Assembly: GCA_014383605.1 (NCBI GenBank) | Contig: JACNHM010000510.1 | Location: forward strand, 1 to 8,405 | Direction of reading: 5' to 3' | Length of the DNA stretch: 8,405 nucleotides | Source of the DNA: Chloroflexota bacterium | Lineage (GTDB): Bacteria > Chloroflexota > Anaerolineae > UBA3071 | Position numbers and translations under genes: made by a program | Shown here: positions 6,390-8,405 of the stretch, in pieces | Layout: each line of letters opens with the position of its first letter | Position numbering within the stretch: position 1 is the first letter of the stretch | The notes under the pieces: model-generated | Told to the model about the DNA's origin: nothing | The model's database searches: none | The model's input: only the letters and a program-made list of their open reading frames with translations

Positions 6390-7898
6390 CTAGAGACCCT
6401 GCTCAGCTTGTTCTATGGCTTCGGCCAGGGCACGGGTTTTGTGCAGTGTCTCTTTGTGCTCCCGCGCGGGGTTGGAGTCGGCGACAATTCCCGCGCCGGC
6501 CTGCACATAAGCTGTCTGGTTCTTCACGACGATGGTGCGAATGGTGATGCAGGTATCCATGTCGCCTGAGTAGCCAAAATAGCCCACCGCCCCGGCGTAG
6601 GGCCCTCTCCTCGTCCCTTCCAGTTCGTTAATGATCTCCATAGCCCGCACCTTGGGCGCGCCGGAGACAGTGCCGGCAGGAAAGGTGGCGCGCAGCAGAT
6701 CGAAGGCATCGTGGGCGGGGTCCAACTCGCCCACCACTTCGGAGACGATGTGCATCACGTGGGAGTAGCGCTCAATGCCCATCAGGAGAGGCACCTGCAC
6801 CGTGCCGTAGCGGCAGACCCGCCCCAGGTCGTTGCGGCCCAGGTCCACCAGCATGACGTGCTCGGCCCGCTCTTTGGGGTCGGCCAGAAGTTCCTCCGCC
6901 AGAGCCTCATCCTCCTCAGGGGTGCTGCCTCGCGGTCGGGTGCCTGCCAGGGGCCGCACCTCGGCCCTGGCCCCCTCCAATCGCACCAGCATCTCCGGCG
7001 AGGAGCCAATGATGTGCAAGTCGTCGGGCAGGTCTAGATAGAACATGTAGGGCGATGGATTGAGCATCCGCAGAACGCGATAAATGGCGAAGGGCTCAGC
7101 GCCGGTCCAGCGCTGCCATCGTTGGGACACGACCACCTGGAAGATGTCGCCGGCAGCGATGTATTCCTTGGCCCGTTCCACCGCAGCCTCGTAATCGGCC
7201 TGGCTGAAGTTGGAGGCCAGTTCACTGCGCTTCTGGCTGCTCTGGCTGCGAAAGGAGGGCAGCGGCCGATGGAGCCGTTCCACCAGGGCCTCGATGCGGG
7301 CTACCGCGCCCTCGTAAGCATGAGCCACATCGCCATCGAGATGGGCATTGGATATCACCAACAGCCGGTGCCTGACGTGGTCGAAGACCACCAGGGTGTC
7401 AGTCAGGAGGAATATGGCCTCGGGCAACTCGAAGCCGGTCGGAGGTGGGACTGTGGCTGACGCTTCGGCCTGCAGTTTCGGCTCGAAGAAGCGCACCACA
7501 TCGTAGGACAGGTAGCCCACGGCCCCGCCGTGGAAGCGGGGCAGGGCGGGAACGCTGATAGGCCGATGGTGGTGCAGCATCTCCTTGACCAGGTGGAGGG
7601 GGTCTCGCCCCTGAAGCGGCTCCATCTGCACGCCCTCCTGGCTGGTGATCAGCGCCTGGTCGCCTCGGATGATGATGGTGGCCGTGGGGTCAATGCCGAC
7701 GAAGGAGTAGCGGCCTACCCGCTCCGCCTTTTCCACGCTCTCCAGGAGAAAAGAAGGCCCCCCTCCGCGAAGCTTGATATACACAGAGGCAGGCGTCTCC
7801 AAATCAGCCGGCAGTTCGCGGTAGATGGGGAGTAAGTTGCCCTTGGAGCTGAGTTTCTTGGCTTCCTCTAAAGTTGGATGGTACATAGCTTTTCTCAT
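6390..7898 (-). CDS. trpE: Anthranilate synthase component I
   Basis: TrpE converts chorismate to anthranilate and pyruvate, using ammonia delivered by the TrpG domain encoded next. The 502-residue protein is of usual length. The N-terminal domain carries LLES (51-54), the element that in characterised TrpE proteins helps bind feedback-inhibiting tryptophan, so allosteric control is likely. The C-terminal chorismate-binding domain begins near residue 232. It shows GDIFQVVVSQR (250-260), RPLAGTRPRG (315-324), HVMLVDLGRNDLGRV (347-361), FPAGTVSGAPK (406-416) and GPYAGAVGYFGYSGDMD (432-448). These favour TrpE over PabB, as does the operon. The ATG at 7898 follows AAAGGG by a few bases and lies 32 nt past the leader terminator. 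A second ATG at codon 5 has a poorer upstream site. Confidence 0.97.
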   Translation of the reverse strand: MRKAMYHPTLEEAKKLSSKGNLLPIYRELPADLETPASVYIKLRGGGPSFLLESVEKAERVGRYSFVGIDPTATIIIRGDQALITSQEGVQMEPLQGRDPLHLVKEMLHHHRPISVPALPRFHGGAVGYLSYDVVRFFEPKLQAEASATVPPPTGFELPEAIFLLTDTLVVFDHVRHRLLVISNAHLDGDVAHAYEGAVARIEALVERLHRPLPSFRSQSSQKRSELASNFSQADYEAAVERAKEYIAAGDIFQVVVSQRWQRWTGAEPFAIYRVLRMLNPSPYMFYLDLPDDLHIIGSSPEMLVRLEGARAEVRPLAGTRPRGSTPEEDEALAEELLADPKERAEHVMLVDLGRNDLGRVCRYGTVQVPLLMGIERYSHVMHIVSEVVGELDPAHDAFDLLRATFPAGTVSGAPKVRAMEIINELEGTRRGPYAGAVGYFGYSGDMDTCITIRTIVVKNQTAYVQAGAGIVADSNPAREHKETLHKTRALAEAIEQAEQGL

Positions 7899-7930
7899 TA
7901 TTCCCTTTCGTGATTATCCCTCCCAAATGC

Positions 7931-7965
7931 AAAAATCCTTTCATCCCTTAAGGGACGAGAGGATT
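7931..7965 (-). terminator. T-box leader intrinsic terminator
   Basis: The RNA pairs AATCCT (7965-7960) with AGGATT (7939-7934), then TC with GA past one C/A mismatch, then TCCC (7955-7952) with GGGA (7947-7944) around a TTAA loop. A run of five T residues ends at 7931. It uses the 3' halves of both antiterminator helices, so binding of uncharged tRNA-Trp would prevent it from forming. Confidence 0.9.
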
Positions 7966-7984
7966 CTCCCGTGGTGCCACCCTT
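7950..7984 (-). promoter_or_regulatory. T-box antiterminator
   Basis: Helix A1 is AAGGG (7984-7980) with CCCTT (7954-7950). The 7-nt bulge TGGCACC (7979-7973) follows. Helix A2 is ACGGGAG (7972-7966) with CTCTCGT (7961-7955), seven pairs including one G-U, closed by AATC. The first four bulge bases, UGGC, complement GCCA, the acceptor end of tRNA-Trp with its G discriminator. It shares sequence with the terminator, so the two are mutually exclusive. Confidence 0.92.
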
Positions 7985-8005
7985 CTTAGGCCGACTCCCA
8001 GAAAC

Positions 8006-8029
8006 AAAAAATCCGCCATGACAGCGGAT
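8006..8029 (-). terminator. Stem III hairpin followed by U5 (possible second terminator)
   Basis: The RNA forms ATCCGC, a 7-nt loop TGTCATG, then GCGGAT, followed at once by TTTTT. The position, between stem I and the antiterminator, is that of stem III in T-box leaders. The U-run directly after a GC-containing 6-bp stem also resembles an intrinsic terminator. It could act as a pause site or as an upstream termination point. The stem is short, so its strength is uncertain. Confidence 0.45.
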
Positions 8030-8164
8030 AGATCGTGAGCCAGCCTCACTCATTGCAGGTACGGGACAGCAGCGATGTCGTCCGATACCCTCGGCCCTGA
8101 TAACGGTGGCGACTCCGGCTCGGCTTACTTGGGGACTACCCCGTTCAGCCTGCAACTCCCAGGT

Positions 8165-8167
8165 CCA
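8165..8167 (-). promoter_or_regulatory. T-box specifier codon TGG (tryptophan)
   Basis: In the leader RNA, TGG follows GAA and precedes ACC and TGGGAG on the 3' side of stem I, which is the standard specifier-loop context. It would pair with the CCA anticodon of tRNA-Trp. This agrees with every gene downstream and with the UGGC acceptor-binding bulge. Confidence 0.9.
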
Positions 8168-8269
8168 TTCGGCCTTCGCGCTGGCGTCGGGCTCCCACCT
8201 TACCCCGACTCTCTGAGCCTCGCCTGAAGGCTTACTAGTCCTGTTCCCAGTCTTTGGCAGTGTTTGATT

Positions 8270-8288
8270 TGTGGTAGAGTGTACCACA
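8270..8288. promoter_or_regulatory. Candidate operator: perfect 7-bp inverted repeat over the -10 box
   Basis: The sequence TGTGGTA-N5-TACCACA is a perfect dyad. It spans the -10 hexamer and the expected transcription start. A repressor bound here would block RNA polymerase. It does not match the CTAG-centred TrpR operator known from enterobacteria, and no regulator gene is present in the window, so the binding protein is unknown. It could also be a short hairpin of the template by chance. Confidence 0.45.
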
Positions 8289-8306
8289 TCAGGGTCAAAA
8301 TGTCAA
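8278..8306 (-). promoter_or_regulatory. Sigma70-type promoter of the trp operon
   Basis: The -35 box is a perfect TTGACA (8306-8301). After a 17-nt spacer comes the -10 box TACACT (8283-8278), which matches TATAAT at four of six positions. Transcription should begin near 8270-8272, about 30 nt before stem I of the T-box. No other comparable promoter is visible in the window, so the whole operon is probably read from here. Confidence 0.8.
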
Positions 8307-8405
8307 ATCCAATTGGTCACGCGTTATCCATTCGACCGGCACTCATCCGGCCTATGACCACCGCGGGCACTGACCGCGAGCAATGACCACGGCCACTCCA
8401 CCATG
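8307..8405. other. Upstream flank, nothing recognised
   Basis: These 99 bases upstream of the promoter show no coding frame with a ribosome site, no hairpin with a U-run and no clear repeat, apart from ATGACCAC occurring twice about 30 bases apart. The neighbouring gene must lie beyond the right edge. Confidence 0.5.

Larger units (their letters stand above)
7931..8241 (-). promoter_or_regulatory. Trp-specific T-box riboswitch leader
   Basis: This leader senses the charging state of tRNA-Trp and lets transcription enter the operon when uncharged tRNA is bound. Stem I is closed by GGACTA (8241-8236) with TAGTCC (8138-8133), and by AGCCT with AGGCT just inside. The 5' side carries an AGTA element and an AGAGAG element (8214-8209). 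The apical hairpin GTCGGG/CCCGAC holds a GGTG distal loop. The 3' side carries the specifier in the context GAA-TGG-ACC, followed by TGGGAG. The conserved T-box sequence AAGGGTGGCACCACGGGAG spans 7984-7966. Antiterminator and terminator are listed separately. The elements come in the canonical order and spacing for a transcriptional T-box. I found no second specifier candidate with equal context. Confidence 0.95.

Noticed and set aside
7898..8287. A 129-codon open frame on the minus strand upstream of trpE
   Set aside because: It lies entirely across the T-box leader, starts at the promoter -10 region, has no ribosome site and shows no protein-like pattern. The RNA elements explain the sequence.
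8354..8394. Two ATGACCAC copies near the right edge as a repeat array or binding sites
   Set aside because: Only two 8-base copies without regular spacing or dyad symmetry, well within chance for a GC-rich flank.
1..8405. CRISPR, tRNA, rRNA, insertion sequences or phage genes
   Set aside because: No regularly spaced repeats, no cloverleaf or rRNA-like segment and no transposase or integrase frame were seen on either strand.

Overview
This window is a nearly complete, single-direction tryptophan locus. Everything real lies on the minus strand, so transcription runs from the right end of the window to the left. The order is promoter, Trp-specific T-box riboswitch, trpE, trpGD (one fused reading frame), trpC, trpF, trpB, trpA, trpS, a possible small ORF, and the first ten codons of what looks like a second, trpB2-type tryptophan synthase beta gene cut by the window edge. 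Together the genes take chorismate through anthranilate, PRA, CdRP and indole-glycerol phosphate to tryptophan, and then charge it onto tRNA-Trp.

Organism: the sequence is GC-rich with strong AGGAGG-type ribosome binding sites and a sigma70-like promoter. It combines a Gram-positive-style T-box with a compact trpEGDCFBA order and carries G/C-rich palindromic repeats. This suggests a thermophile-like or environmental bacterium such as Chloroflexota, or another deep-branching T-box-bearing lineage. That placement is inference; no marker gene here fixes it.

Region by region: 8307-8405 has no recognisable feature. At 8278-8306 there is a TTGACA-N17-TACACT promoter, overlapped at 8270-8288 by a perfect 7-bp inverted repeat that could be an operator. 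From 8241 to 7931 runs the T-box leader, with a TGG (Trp) specifier, a textbook antiterminator whose UGGC bulge matches the GCCA end of tRNA-Trp, a competing terminator, and an additional hairpin followed by U5. trpE follows. The 117-nt trpE-trpGD gap holds a 60-bp palindromic repeat that also encodes a tiny ORF with tandem Trp codons. The rest of the operon is tightly packed: ATGA overlaps at trpC/trpF and trpA/trpS, a 20-nt trpB/trpA overlap, and 3 nt between trpF and trpB.

Most worth a second look: (1) the trpG-trpD fusion, which looks like the product of a one-base frame change across an ancestral intergenic region that still carries an AGGAGG site and ATG for trpD and an out-of-frame trpG stop; (2) a 45-bp G/C palindromic element inserted in frame in trpF; (3) the attenuator-like palindrome with tandem Trp codons between trpE and trpGD; (4) a tryptophanyl-tRNA synthetase whose KMSKS loop reads TMHTS; (5) the operator-like dyad on the promoter; (6) a likely trpB2 start downstream, preceded by a coupled small ORF.
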